DNA of 64,000 bases from Ridgeia piscesae (GCA_025642075.2 JAODUO010000422.1:40001-104000), one strand, 5' to 3'; counted from the stretch's first letter, positions 38,501 through 56,136 are shown. Made by a program: numbers and translations. Notes: generated by a model not told the origin, from the sequence alone.

Positions 38501-40206
38501 TTGAAAACACAAATAATATTCATACCAAGCGGTTGCTGATTGGATTATAGGATATATCGCAGTTTGAGTCTAGGTCAACGTGACTCTGAACTAAAGCTTT
38601 CTATGTGAATGGGCAAAAATTCTCAGCTTTGGCATTTTTCACGTTTTGTCCCCAAACTCTTCATTTGTAGAACAGCACATCCTGACACCGACCTACAGTT
38701 GTGTCCCTATCTGTGACTCTGAGTTTTGTACATATCTGTGACTGTTTGTTCTATCCCTACCTGTGACTTCTGAATCTACATGTGACTGTTTGTTATATCC
38801 CTAACTGTGACTGTTAGTTCTATCCCTAAATGTGACTGTTAGTTCTATCACTACATGTGACTGTTTGTTATATCCCTAACTGTGACTGTTAGTTCTATCA
38901 CTACCTGTGACTGTTTGTTATGACCCTACCTGTGACTGTTAGTTCTATCACTACCTGTGACTGTTTGTTATGACCCTACCTGTGACTACTGTGAATGTTA
39001 TCCCTACCTGTGGCTGTGCCAAATTTGAAACTGTTTCCTGTTGTCACCATCGGATTCACCAGAGAGTGGAATTGGTAGCCAGTAGGGAAGGAGCTCTTTG
39101 GAACAGCCAGGCCAGAGGAGCTCTTTGGTGCAACAAAACCCCCTGTGACACAGGGATCCACACAAGTTCACTGAATACTGTACATAGCATTTTCTCAAAC
39201 GACATCTATCTTATACATGGGTATACAAATCAACAAAATGGAGATGCCGTCAACAGGTAACCGAAGAACTTCAATCCAGCATTGCAAAGTCACATAACCA
39301 CCATAGTTGGATGATAGTAAAAACTATAGTCTACATGATCACTGACAATATTACTGATGCTGAAGACACAACCTCAATCTAAACTGCCAAATATTGTATG
39401 GTGCTTGGCTCTGTTTCGATGAGTACATCTCAAATTCCTTCAAAATGAACTCTCTTTATTCCAAACAAATATATGTATATATGTATATATGTATATATGT
39501 ATATATGTATATATGTATATATGTATATATGTATATATGTATATATGTATATATGTATATATGTATATATGTATATACATACGTATATACATACATGTAT
39601 ATACATACACGTATATACATACACGTATATACATACACGTATATACATACACGTATATACATACACGTATATACATACAGTATATACATACACGTATATA
39701 CATACAGTATATACATACAGTATATACATACGTATATACATACAGTATATACATACGTATATACATACGTATATACATACGTATATACATACGTATATAC
39801 ATACGTATATACATACGTATATACATACGTATATACAACGTAATACATACGTATATACATACGACTATATACATACGATCGTACGTATAACATACGTATA
39901 TACATACTTTCGTATATACATACTTACTGTATATAATACGTATATACAGTATATACGATTAATACGTTATATACTTATCTCAATGCAGTACAGATATACG
40001 TATATTTTGAATCTTATTCGTATATACTTGTATATACTAATATCTATGTATACTATTTTATATTATATGTATTATATTATTAAAGTATATAAGACGAGTA
40101 CATATATGTTATAATATGATATATGTATATAAGTATGTATAATACATACATAATACATCATACATACTACATACAACTACATACATACTACATACATACT
40201 ACATAC

Positions 40207-40238
<32 letters not shown>

Positions 40239-43200
40239 CATACATACATATATACATACAACATTTCTATAGTACATTAAAAAAATGAGTCAGATGTCGG
40301 TAATTTTCAAAATTGAGTTATTGGTACCATTGGAAAGAGCAGTCTCAGCTTTCACTGTGTGAAACTTTCACATGATGTAAGAAGATTATGGCAATCATAA
40401 GTGGTGTTACGGCTCGCCAAACATGTGCAGGGTAGAAACCTTCAAACTGAGAAAACTGCCTTCAAAGTTTCAACAACTTTTTTGTCGTGTTTCACGAAAT
40501 CTACCTTAGTTATCATGGACAGATCTTACAGATATTCAGAAAATGAATAGCATGGTGAAGACATTCTGTTAAAGGGAACTAAAAGGGAAAAGCTACATGC
40601 TATGCACGTGAAAGATTTAATAAAAACGAACTATTCTGAATGGTAATCAAATTTTGTCAGTGGTTTATTAGTAAAAAATGTGAACGCCTTTTCTATCAAA
40701 GTTCGTACGTCGTGCCATTTTGACTGATATGTGACGTAGTCGAATGCATAGCGCAATGAGCGGCAGATCGGGCAAATCTGTATTTAAAATAATCGAGTAG
40801 ACTATCAGCTGTATGTCATTCATTATTATTTTACATTAAAATGATTACAAATGATTAAATATACCAGTATTTTAATAGGTTGATTAGCCAAGCATACATT
40901 TTTTTGTTACCATTTTGAAAACAAAAAAGATAATATATATATATATATATATATACATATAAACATTACATAAACACAGTCTAGATCAAGATGTTCCACA
41001 GTATGGATTAATGTAAAAGTAGGATCTAAACAAGGTAAATGAAACATTTAGCAGCAGTGAGTTTAGTAGGTGTTTTGGATCTTTACGTGTACTGAGGGGG
41101 CAGTCTTGGGTGAAACTCACCTGATAGGAAGCTGCTGTCTCTAGCCACAAGCGGGTCACACTGAGGTGACGACGACATGTTGGTCATTCTTGACATACGG
41201 TCAGTCTGGTCCGTAGTCTTGTAGTAGAAGGAGTCGGCGAAGGAGAGCTTCCTTTGTTCCACCCAGTCAGCCATGCCAGCAAACGACAGCCACGGCATCC
41301 ATGTGTCTGCAACAGGCAACACTGCACTAGGGAAACAGGGAATTAGTGATTCCTCAGAAACAAACATGAGCAACGTTGAAACTCCAATACAGAGAAGAGT
41401 CAAAAATACTGTGACTGCAGATGCTGCAACTATGTGTAAAATGCAGAGTATTATCCAGGGTAAACCCACGTCATCATGCTTCGATCCTTCACCTGTGCCA
41501 CAGAGTGTCTGTCTGCCACTGGTAACAAACATTTTCCTGCTCATATCCGGAATCATCTTATCAATATCTATTTCAAATCGGGCACTGGCTAACAATTGGC
41601 AAACATACAAACCCAGACACAGCATTGAAACTGCCTTAATGAGAGTGCAGCATATCACCAGTTACTTGCCAGACTCCAGGTGTCCTACTGGTTCTTCTGG
41701 ACTTTTCTTCCACGTTTGACACTGTTGATGCTGCTATCCTACTAAAGACTATGCACAGCCACACAGCGAGACTCTTGCATGGTTTGGTTGATACAGTTAA
41801 GCAAGGATCTACTAGTAATTGTAACGTATGTTCACGTTCAGTAAAACACATGTGAAACAGATACACCTTCTGTTTTCTTCTTCTCTTCTCTCAGGTACTG
41901 GACTTTGCAGGGCGTTTTAAAGTCCGAGAATTTGTGAGTCCACTACAGGTTACACATTTACCCCCTTAGTGGGATCTTTTACTTCCCCTGGCATAGACAC
42001 CAGATAGAAGGGACCACCGTCTTTTAGTGTCTCTTCTGAAAGACACAGGCAAATGGGGGTGAACGAAATTGCCTAAGTTTCGAAACGATGGTAGGTGGGA
42101 TTGAACCACTGTCACCTCGATTGACAGTCCAGCGCTCTACCATGCGACCACCACTCCCCACTTAAGAGTAATCTAGCTGCTTCAATTTGGGTGCTTCAAA
42201 GTAACAGTTTGATCATGTATATATGTATTCAATCATGCACATTTGTACTTTAACAAAAAAATTATTTTTAAAGACAGCATATTTTTTATTAGATTTCTTA
42301 GTGAATTGTATATTACCCAAACTATGGCCAATAGAAGTGAATTGTATAAGCTGTGTCCTTATTTGGTTTCACCTTTGTTTATAGAAGTAAACCGTAGAAT
42401 AAATTGTGTCCTTACTTGGCTTCACCTCTGTCTTTAGAAGTAAACCATAGAATAAGTTATGTCCTTACTTGGCTTCACCTCTGTCTATAGAAGTAAACCA
42501 TAGAATAAGTTATGTCCTTACTTGGCTTCACCTCTGTCTATAGAAGTAAACCATAGAATAAGTTATGTCCTTACTTGGCTTCACCTCTGTCTATAGAAGT
42601 AAACCGTAGAATAAGTTATGTCCTTACTTGGCTTCACCTCTGTCTATAGAAGTAAACCGTAGAATAAGTTATGTCCTTACTTGGCTTCACCTCTGTCTTT
42701 AGAAGTAAACCATAGAATAAGTTATGTCCTTACTTGGCTTCACCTCTGTCTTTAGAAGTAAACCATAGAATAAGTTATGTCCTTACTTGGCTTCACCTCT
42801 GTCTTTAGAAGTAAACCATAGAATAAGTTATGTCCTTACTTGGCTTCACCTCTGTCTATAGAAGTAAACAATAGAATAAGTTATGTCCTTACTTGGCTTC
42901 ACCTCTGCTTTTCTTCTCTTTGCAAGTTGATCACATTCTTCATCGTACGCAGAACTGAAACAAAGATTACAGAATTAAACTATAAAGGCTACAGACAGTG
43001 ATACTGATGCAAACTGGCAGCTCATAATACAAATAGCATCATTTGTCCATCTAATGTGTCATTTGCTAAACATTTATTATATAATAAATGTTTAGCAAAT
43101 GACACATTAGATATAGGCACATTGCATCACTCTAATGCAAGTGTTGTACATAATGTAGGTCAAAGTTGCCAGCTGGTTCATATTTAAGGTGATATAATGA

Positions 43201-44462
43201 ATGACACCAGGGGGCACTGTGCTACAGACATGCAACTATGTTGTGGTGTGTTATTTCTGTTGTTGATTTTATACTGTGATTTTCATACTTAAAACATTTC
43301 TCCCATTAATTATATATATATATATATATATTTGAGATCTGGTATGATTATGTCACAAAAAAGAAATCATTAAATTAATGTTCGACATGGGATACCATGC
43401 AGTGATATATTATTACTACTGTGATTATTGAGCTGTGTAAGCAGAACAGTACATAGGCACTATGAACGATACAATGTAATGCCTATGGTGCATTTCCTGA
43501 TTAGATGGTTGATGTTAAAGGCCATATATGGGGAAAATGGTGGTATTGAAAAATTGTCCTATTAAAAAATAGACCAAGAAGCCCTTTGAACTATATTGTG
43601 ACTTTGTTGAATCATTGTGACATAACAACATGGAGTATCAAAACAGGAGCATTCATAAAACCTGGAGAAACTAGTGGAATTTATGTTTCCATGTAAATAA
43701 TCGCATAGCCTATATTGAGGCTGTATGAGCAGCTTCAACACACAAGCCAGTATTAGTCCAAAGTGTAGATTCCTTTCAAGTCAAAGTATTGCTAAATGGG
43801 GTAACCATGAAATTCATCTGAAGTATTCGCTTGTATTATATAAGTAATAGGTCAATTATTTTTGTTTTGCTTCCTACTGCTAAATATTACATTCAATATG
43901 ATTGCATTCAAATTTCTAGCCAATTACAACATTTGTAACTGTTCCTATTACTATCACCCCGGCCCAAGCCTGCTGAGTGGCTACATGACAGTTGCTAATA
44001 TTTAAAAAATTACGTCAGTTCGTAACTACTTCAAAGTTCAGTTTTCACACTTTAAACAACCCTTTTCAAAGGCTAAGCCTACGTTTTGCGAGTTTTGAAC
44101 AAACTGGATATAATTTATTATGTTGCAGATTTATCACATCAATATCTTCCGGAAGAACTTGACCAAATTTGAGTAAACATGGCAAGACACAGCCAGTCCC
44201 GCGATTATTGCCCACATCAGTACACTGGTAACGAAGAACTACTTAGCACTACAAATTATCAGGCAGACACACATTATCGCCCGACCAGTATTTGAACAAA
44301 AGATCCCTGCGTCGTTTGCGAATTAAAACATTTGACAATCAGCTTATTTCATGAAATATTAAATAACCTATATCACCTAGTGTATTACTACCTTAACTGT
44401 GATCTTTTTCTTGAAGGTTCTTTCGAAGATCCTGTAAAAAACGCCAACAATTTCGATATCAT
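20528..44462 (-). CDS. SENP1: SUMO-specific protease, SENP1/2 (Ulp1) family, complete 18-exon gene
   Basis: Exons in transcript order are 44392-44462, 42893-42954, 41121-41306, 38127-38193, 36825-36948, 35084-35250, 32609-32868, 32254-32335, 31933-32007, 28131-28215, 27400-27432, 26865-26982, 26347-26489, 24739-24957, 24422-24501, 21471-21549, 21165-21260 and 20528-20590. They total 2010 bp, or 669 residues plus stop; all introns are GT-AG and all phases agree. The C-terminal C48 cysteine protease domain (about residues 440-669) matures SUMO precursors and removes SUMO from proteins in the nucleus. His560 (GMHWCLAV), Asp577 (YYDSMGG), Gln622 and Cys628 ([10 protein letters not shown]) form the active site, with the His-Asp spacing of human SENP1. 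The N-terminal half is polar, with basic clusters (AKRRK, GRRRSSR) and a SUMO-interacting-motif-like [11 protein letters not shown] near 311-321. The symbol denotes the family; SENP1 and SENP2 cannot be told apart here. Confidence 0.96.
21165..21260 (-). CDS. SENP1: SENP exon 17 (catalytic Cys)
   Basis: 96 bp, phase 0-0, encoding [20 protein letters not shown] and on to RNAPISFIQ. It holds the oxyanion Gln and the nucleophilic Cys of the C48 family. Confidence 0.97.
21471..21549 (-). CDS. SENP1: SENP exon 16
   Basis: 79 bp, phase 2 to 0, encoding [15 protein letters not shown] then [11 protein letters not shown], matching the segment before the catalytic Cys in SENP1/2. Confidence 0.95.
21550..21837. 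other. SENP intron 15, unique part
   Basis: Nothing recognised between exon 16 and the G/C-skewed minisatellites. Confidence 0.5.
21838..22980. repeat. About 33-bp minisatellite, C-rich (plus strand)
   Basis: The unit is close to ccctccctcccccagcaggc then catagagttgtaa, with length variants. It merges on the right with the related 30-bp array. On the transcribed strand of SENP it is G-rich (GGGGGAGGGAGGG). Confidence 0.97.
22985..24395. repeat. 30-bp minisatellite, about 47 copies, beside SENP exon 15
   Basis: The unit is close to catggagttgtacccctccc then tcccctgacc. As 30 is divisible by three, all phases stay open and spurious long frames (YNSMG-type on minus, HGVVPLPP on plus) result. 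The array ends about 25 bp from the exon 15 donor. On the SENP-sense strand each unit has three adjacent G runs (GGGAGGGAGGGG). Confidence 0.97.
24422..24501 (-). CDS. SENP1: SENP exon 15 (catalytic Asp)
   Basis: 80 bp, phase 0 to 2, with acceptor gtgtcag and donor GTAAGT. It encodes [20 protein letters not shown] then TCLNKL. The Asp in YYDSMGG is the catalytic residue. Confidence 0.96.
24739..24957 (-). CDS. SENP1: SENP exon 14 (catalytic His)
   Basis: 219 bp, phase 0-0. It encodes [47 protein letters not shown] and LGMHWCLA. His560 with the adjacent Trp is the conserved catalytic His-Trp pair. Confidence 0.97.
24958..25522. other. SENP intron 13, with a dispersed repeat
   Basis: The stretch at about 25094-25200 matches 43577-43680 in SENP intron 1 (shared blocks such as acaacatggagt and ggactagattgtga against gaactatattgtga). 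It is an unnamed interspersed repeat. Confidence 0.5.
25523..26210. repeat. 0.7-kb near-perfect palindrome (fold-back)
   Basis: The left arm (25523-25845) and right arm (25850-26210) are inverted copies meeting at gtaagac-tatg-gtcttac, with a loop of about 4 nt. The left arm lacks about 40 bp present in the right arm (near 25890-25930). Elsewhere I see few differences. It sits in SENP intron 13, so the transcript could fold into a long hairpin. Confidence 0.95.
26347..26489 (-). CDS. SENP1: SENP exon 13
   Basis: 143 bp, phase 1 to 0. It encodes [15 protein letters not shown], then [20 protein letters not shown] and SGLNWLNDE, the start of the protease domain. Confidence 0.96.
26490..26864. 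other. SENP intron 12
   Basis: AT-rich; nothing recognised. Confidence 0.5.
26865..26982 (-). CDS. SENP1: SENP exon 12 (acidic tract)
   Basis: 118 bp, phase 0 to 1. It encodes [19 protein letters not shown] and a run of eight Glu before VIDEFP. The Glu run comes from a GAG repeat in the DNA and may vary in length between individuals. Confidence 0.93.
27290..27385. repeat. Short imperfect tandem repeat (agactgtcac)
   Basis: Several copies of agactgtcacta or agaagactgtcac directly beside the donor side of SENP exon 11. Confidence 0.8.
27400..27432 (-). CDS. SENP1: SENP exon 11, 33-bp microexon
   Basis: Acceptor ttgtgacag and donor GTGAGT; phase 0-0. It encodes [11 protein letters not shown]. 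It is symmetric and could be skipped without frame change. Confidence 0.85.
27690..28040. repeat. Purine-rich imperfect repeat (gggagggagaactactgggt)
   Basis: G/A-rich tract with about 10 copies of gagggagaactactgggt-like units in SENP intron 10. Confidence 0.9.
28131..28215 (-). CDS. SENP1: SENP exon 10
   Basis: 85 bp, phase 2 to 0. It encodes [20 protein letters not shown] then KLGYYSSK, equivalent to the charged helix before the protease domain. Confidence 0.88.
28216..28589. other. SENP intron 9, unique part
   Basis: Nothing recognised before the 33-36 bp array. Confidence 0.5.
28590..31262. repeat. 33-36 bp minisatellite, about 78 copies (2.7 kb)
   Basis: The unit is close to catgaatggactgactagca followed by ctg(tg)acaccaccc. 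Presence or absence of tg and of one or two bases of the C run gives 33-36 bp length classes arranged in blocks. Confidence 0.98.
31263..31932. other. SENP intron 9, unique part near exon 9
   Basis: AT-rich; no exon or element recognised. Confidence 0.5.
31933..32007 (-). CDS. SENP1: SENP exon 9
   Basis: 75 bp, phase 2-2. It encodes [20 protein letters not shown] then WIKD, resembling the SSFF-to-LWIKEL segment of human SENP1. Confidence 0.93.
32254..32335 (-). CDS. SENP1: SENP exon 8 (acidic, SIM-like)
   Basis: 82 bp, phase 1 to 2. It encodes [20 protein letters not shown] then TPMPPP. With the last codons of exon 7 it makes [11 protein letters not shown], a hydrophobic core followed by acidic and serine residues, as in SUMO-interacting motifs. 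EVEIIEV may be a second one. Confidence 0.93.
32609..32868 (-). CDS. SENP1: SENP exon 7
   Basis: 260 bp, phase 2 to 1. It encodes [20 protein letters not shown], basic and serine-rich sequence, and ends RTLDKPEVI. Its acceptor (ctgtgacag) lies inside a repeat-derived TG-rich stretch that belongs to the adjoining minisatellite. Confidence 0.92.
32869..34935. repeat. About 32-bp minisatellite abutting the 3' splice site of SENP exon 7
   Basis: The unit is close to acacctacagatcaacacct then gtcacacagac, with variants (tataagatc, tacatatc). On the transcribed strand each unit ends tgtctgtgtgacag followed by G, almost the same as the real exon 7 acceptor tgtgtctgtgacag followed by G. Confidence 0.97.
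35084..35250 (-). CDS. SENP1: SENP exon 6
   Basis: 167 bp, phase 0 to 2. It encodes [20 protein letters not shown], then [13 protein letters not shown] and [13 protein letters not shown]. The RNIYAQL segment resembles REIYRQL of human SENP1. Confidence 0.93.
35288..36610. repeat. 61-bp satellite array, about 21 copies, very homogeneous
   Basis: The unit runs tgtcactgatgacagattct, ctggagacacagacgacatg, actgccatgagtgtagctta. Copies differ at only scattered positions (for example gggg for gaga at 35547 and 36157), which suggests recent expansion. It starts about 40 bp from the exon 6 acceptor. Confidence 0.99.
36825..36948 (-). CDS. SENP1: SENP exon 5 (basic)
   Basis: 124 bp, phase 2 to 0. It encodes [32 protein letters not shown] and ends AKLTAEE. 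The arginine cluster could act in nuclear import. Confidence 0.92.
36949..37321. other. SENP intron 4, unique part
   Basis: Nothing recognised between exon 5 and the 28-bp array. Confidence 0.5.
37322..38126. repeat. 28-bp minisatellite made of the SENP exon 4/intron 4 junction, about 29 copies
   Basis: On the SENP-sense strand each unit is ctggggga-gtggttacag (or tctacag / cctacag) followed by gtaggtctga. The first part copies the last 18-19 nt of exon 4 and the second copies the first 10 nt of the intron, so nearly every unit carries a complete CAG/GTAGGT 5' splice site. A few have GTAGTT. Confidence 0.96.
38127..38193 (-). CDS. SENP1: SENP exon 4
   Basis: 67 bp, phase 1 to 2. It encodes [20 protein letters not shown] then Y. 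Its final 19 nt and the donor are the seed sequence of the adjacent 28-bp array. Confidence 0.88.
38389..38520. repeat. Direct repeat copy A (about 130 bp)
   Basis: Matches 40804-40930 closely, sharing aatgattacaaatgattaaa, tataccag, ttttaataggttgattagcc and ttaccattttgaaaaca. Both copies lie in SENP intron 3 in the same orientation. Confidence 0.9.
38700..39000. repeat. Imperfect 26-27 bp tandem repeat
   Basis: Units of ctacctgtgactgtttgtta and ctgtgactgttagttctatc type, about 10 copies, in SENP intron 3. Confidence 0.85.
39466..40262. repeat. TA-rich microsatellite complex (GTATATAT, ATACATAC)
   Basis: Eight-base gtatatat units to about 39575, then atacatac/cgtatat units to about 39960, a degenerate stretch, and atacatac again at 40140-40262. 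Tyr/Ile/Val open frames across it are artefacts. Confidence 0.97.
40263..40803. other. SENP intron 3, no gene seen
   Basis: Unassigned sequence between the TA-rich microsatellite and direct repeat copy B. It may be an old interspersed repeat, but I cannot name it. Confidence 0.4.
40804..40930. repeat. Direct repeat copy B (about 130 bp)
   Basis: Second copy of the 38389-38520 sequence, same orientation, about 2.4 kb away. Confidence 0.9.
41121..41306 (-). CDS. SENP1: SENP exon 3
   Basis: 186 bp, phase 1-1, acceptor ctgttgcag and donor GTGAGT. It encodes [38 protein letters not shown] and ends RDSSFLS. Confidence 0.92.
41440..41830 (+). mobile_element. LINE reverse transcriptase fragment, antisense in SENP intron 2
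   Basis: On the plus strand, decayed frames read [16 protein letters not shown] near 41610 and [20 protein letters not shown] near 41680-41740. The latter is reverse transcriptase motif A with its catalytic Asp. Frames are broken. The minus-strand open frame across it is a shadow. Confidence 0.75.
41890..42162 (-). mobile_element. tRNA-derived SINE
   Basis: On the minus strand it starts ggggagtggtggtcgcatgg, then tagagcgctggactgtcaat. It has a pol III A box (tggtcgcatggtagagcgct, 42131-42150) and a B box (ggttcaatccc, 42097-42107) at tRNA-like spacing. About 170 bp of non-tRNA body follows. The tRNA part is too altered for a functional tRNA. Confidence 0.8.
42325..42892. repeat. 53-bp minisatellite made of the SENP exon 2/intron 2 junction, about 11 copies
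   Basis: On the SENP-sense strand each unit contains cagaggtgaagccaa followed by gtaaggacataac. This is exactly the last 15 nt of exon 2 plus its donor and the start of the intron, followed by ttattctatggtttacttct and atag. Distal copies (42330-42400) are more diverged. Confidence 0.96.
42893..42954 (-). CDS. SENP1: SENP exon 2
   Basis: 62 bp, phase 2 to 1, acceptor gtttcag and donor GTAAGG. It encodes [20 protein letters not shown], with a basic KRRK cluster. The last 15 nt are copied in the adjacent 53-bp array. Confidence 0.88.
43049..43112. repeat. 64-bp perfect palindrome
   Basis: Two 32-nt arms, each matching tctaatgtgtcatttgctaa then acatttattat in opposite orientation, meet with no spacer. 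It lies in SENP intron 1. Confidence 0.97.
43577..43680. repeat. Interspersed repeat, second copy
   Basis: Similar to 25094-25200 over about 100 bp (gccctttgaactatattgtg, ataacaacatggagtatcaa). Surrounding sequence up to about 44100 may belong to the same unnamed element. Confidence 0.6.
44392..44462 (-). CDS. SENP1: SENP exon 1 (start codon)
   Basis: 71 coding bp ending in phase 2 at donor GTAGTA. It starts at an ATG with G at -3 and encodes [20 protein letters not shown] then SQL. The frame is the only one that joins exon 2. An upstream ATG at about 44475 is in another frame. The alternative is an acceptor (ttttttacag) at 44432 with a start further upstream. Confidence 0.6.
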
Positions 44463-44995
44463 CACAACAAGCCATCCAAAACTTGCAGCGCGTAGTAGCC
44501 TCGATGACACAGGCTCCGTGAGGTGGCAGCACTTTTAAGCCCGCTCTGCGTTTGTGACCGACAGGGCAGCCTTAGCCCAAAATAGGGTAGAGATCTTGAT
44601 GGCTCACAGGCAGAATTTGACATACAGCATACCCTTTTTATAAATATTATTCAAAAGATTTTTTTACTGAAACATGGCATACAACATAGAGAAAAATTAC
44701 TTTTTTTATTTTTATATAATAATTATTTATTATGTTTTGTTTACTTTTTATTTTGTGTACATATATATATTGTATAAAATATATTGTTTAAAAAGCATGC
44801 ATGCTATATAAATATGAATTATTATTATTATACACGTAAACCTGTGAATCATCATAAAAGTATAATATATATATATTTATATATATATATATATTATATA
44901 TATTATATATATATATATATATATATTCATATATTACTCATTATTTTATTAATAGTAATTAATTACATTTATGATACAAAGTCATAATAATGCTA

Positions 44996-45059
<64 letters not shown>

Positions 45060-45789
45060 TATATATATAAACCAGTTCCATGTTCATGCACCAACCAAAA
45101 CATCAATGAACTAGAAACGCCACATTCTGTGTTATATGTTATTGAACTTTTTCAAATAAACATATTTTGCTTTCTGAATGTCCAGCTGTGACGTCAATTA
45201 AGAGGCATGCTGGCATCACGCCGACACTTTCTTTGCTATTCAGCATTTCTATATGGAGAAATATTTTGTTGAAACGAGCGTCAGAGTGCGTTATTGTGTG
45301 ATACTCTGATGTAAAGCAAACACGTACTAATCGCGGTATGGGAACAAACATTTAAATTACGGTTCCACGCAATTCAAATTTTGCTGGAAACAATTAAGCT
45401 GTATAGATTCGTGGAGGCGCGGGTTTCGCCACACCACGAAACATAGCAAATATGTTATATCTAAATTCGGAAGAGAAACGTTATGTAATTCATTAATATC
45501 ACCAGAATGTCGCAACAATAATTTATTTGCAACAAAAAATTTAACACAGTAATGGTGCATAATAATGATGTAGTATATTTCTTAAATGCATTTATGCACT
45601 GATAAATTATAATTTCTTTTCTCGTATATTATTGCAATAAATGAAATTGGTTACATATAAACACTTGTTTATTTTTTCATTAAATACCACTGATTTTAAC
45701 TTTGACTCCTTTTTTTAACGTCAGCCAATGAAATTGCCCCGATGGTCGACCTCCGGTCATGTGATATAATGTTGGGTGATTTCACAGCC
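44463..45789. other. Intergenic, (TA)n tracts at 44865-45068
   Basis: AT-rich DNA upstream of SENP; long TA/ATT runs and no supported gene. Confidence 0.5.
44532..44539 (-). promoter_or_regulatory. Possible TATA-like box of SENP
   Basis: Reads cttaaaag on the minus strand about 70 bp upstream of the start codon. Weak match. Confidence 0.2.
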
Positions 45790-46330
45790 ACACATTGCTC
45801 GTGTTACATGCAATGTTTAGTATGTGAATGGATCAATACATTGGGATACCCTCCAGTGTCTTACCCAGATGTTTGTTTTTCTGTCTCGGTATGTGATATT
45901 TAACATACCCCTTTCCATCTTTGTTTGTGTGGCTGCTAGCTTGTTATTTTCATGGGTGGTGAGTGTCCATGTTTCCGCGCCGCATGTCATTGCTGGAAGT
46001 ATGCATGAGTTGTAGATTTGTCTCTACAAGCATGTTCCAATATTATCCTTGACGATGTCGCGGTGTTTGGCGAATGCTGTCCATCCGGTCGTGATTCTTC
46101 TTTGAATCTCATTGTCTTGGTTTTTGGCTCTGGTGCTACAAATGTATCTCTGTCCCAGGTAGATGTAGCTTTCAACGTTCTCGATATGAGTGTTGTTAAC
46201 ATATATTGGTGTGTCGGTTTCTGTCATCACCTTTGTCTTAGACTTGATCATCTTCAGACCCTAATTTTCACTTTCACCAGCTAATTCCTATAGCATTTAC
46301 TGCAGCTCATGTTGGTATGTCGTCGGCGAT
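45790..46330 (-). mobile_element. LINE reverse transcriptase C-terminal fragment
   Basis: On the minus strand it reads KSKTKVMTETDTPIYVNNTH, YIYLGQRYICSTRAKNQDNE, IQRRITTGWTAFAKHRDI, then RQIYNSCILPAMTCGAETWT and KLAATQTKMERGMLNITYRD. A stop interrupts near 46020. This C-terminal region is found in animal endonuclease-reverse transcriptase elements, from a different family than the copy at 1-2010. Confidence 0.85.
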
Positions 46331-47391
46331 GCGAAGATGACTAAGATATTCGACGACTATCTTCAAACCTCTGGTTTCCCAAGTCAGTCACCGGAAAATT
46401 ATATATATACAAAGAGGAGGACCAACATACGTGTCTATAAAATAATTGCATCCAGACCTTAATTTGTTTGACAGTTTATTCAATACACATGAAACAACAC
46501 CAAGGTATACCACTGCGAAAGACATCTGTGTCATTGAGTTGTTTTACCTACACGTGGAGTTCCATCTGCATCACAGTGTTCTCGTGCGCAGTGCCGAGTG
46601 ATAAAGAAATAGTAAAACGAATAAATGAATATTACAAATCTATTCTATCTCAAATAATTTAATGACTTAATAGAACTGCAGGACATTATGTTCATGTGCA
46701 AATTAAGTGTAATTATGAATGTTCTCCCTAAATGTATCTGAAGTAGAAAACAACAGAATGGTGGTTTACTTGACCTAATGTGTAGCATGATGAGAGAGAT
46801 ATAAAAGTTACAATATAAAGTGGAAGTGAAATATATTTTGCCGACAACATTAAACACTACATGGAACGCAAATAACAAAGTAGGCTATTGCGTAAAATAG
46901 GCTATGCTTTTGTCTATCTGAATTTCGAAGAAGCTTCATACTAGCAACGACCGTCACGCGGCGGACATGGCACTTCGAGACTAGATTACTTTTGTTACAC
47001 TGCAACCGATTACATCGTCAATTAGGAACAAACAAAACAGACGTGTTGCTTACGTAAGACTTCTACGTTGATTTGCAGCTTATGATATCGCAGAATGTCT
47101 GTTGGTGTTCACAGCGTAACAAAGGAGACGTGTTTCTGGAAAGCATTTCCTGACTATCTTACGTTAATCTTAACTTGGCACATAATGTTTAAACATGTGT
47201 GTATTTTGAAACAAAACCTATTATTTGCGGTTTTGCATGGTTGAAAACAACGTAACAAAAGTAATCTCCTGACGCTCTTGGTGCAAGGTAAGCTGGTTCC
47301 AGGGCACCTCGGCTTCGCTCGAAACTATTCGGTACTACTCGGCTGTTTTCGGTTATTGTCGACAGTTGATTGTTGAAGAAATGTCGTCTGC
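46331..47391. other. Intergenic, no gene seen
   Basis: No splice-bounded frames, RNA genes or clear repeats recognised between the LINE fragment and the cysteine-rich gene. Confidence 0.4.

Positions 47392-56136
<8,745 letters not shown>

Noticed and set aside
41083..41658. Minus-strand frame with two hydrophobic segments running in frame into SENP exon 3, suggesting a membrane-anchored isoform
   Set aside because: The region upstream of the acceptor is the antisense of a decayed reverse transcriptase ([12 protein letters not shown] on plus), so the open frame is a shadow.
42095..42162. A tRNA gene
   Set aside because: A and B boxes are present, but the acceptor arm and anticodon arm do not pair well and a non-tRNA body follows, so it is a SINE head.
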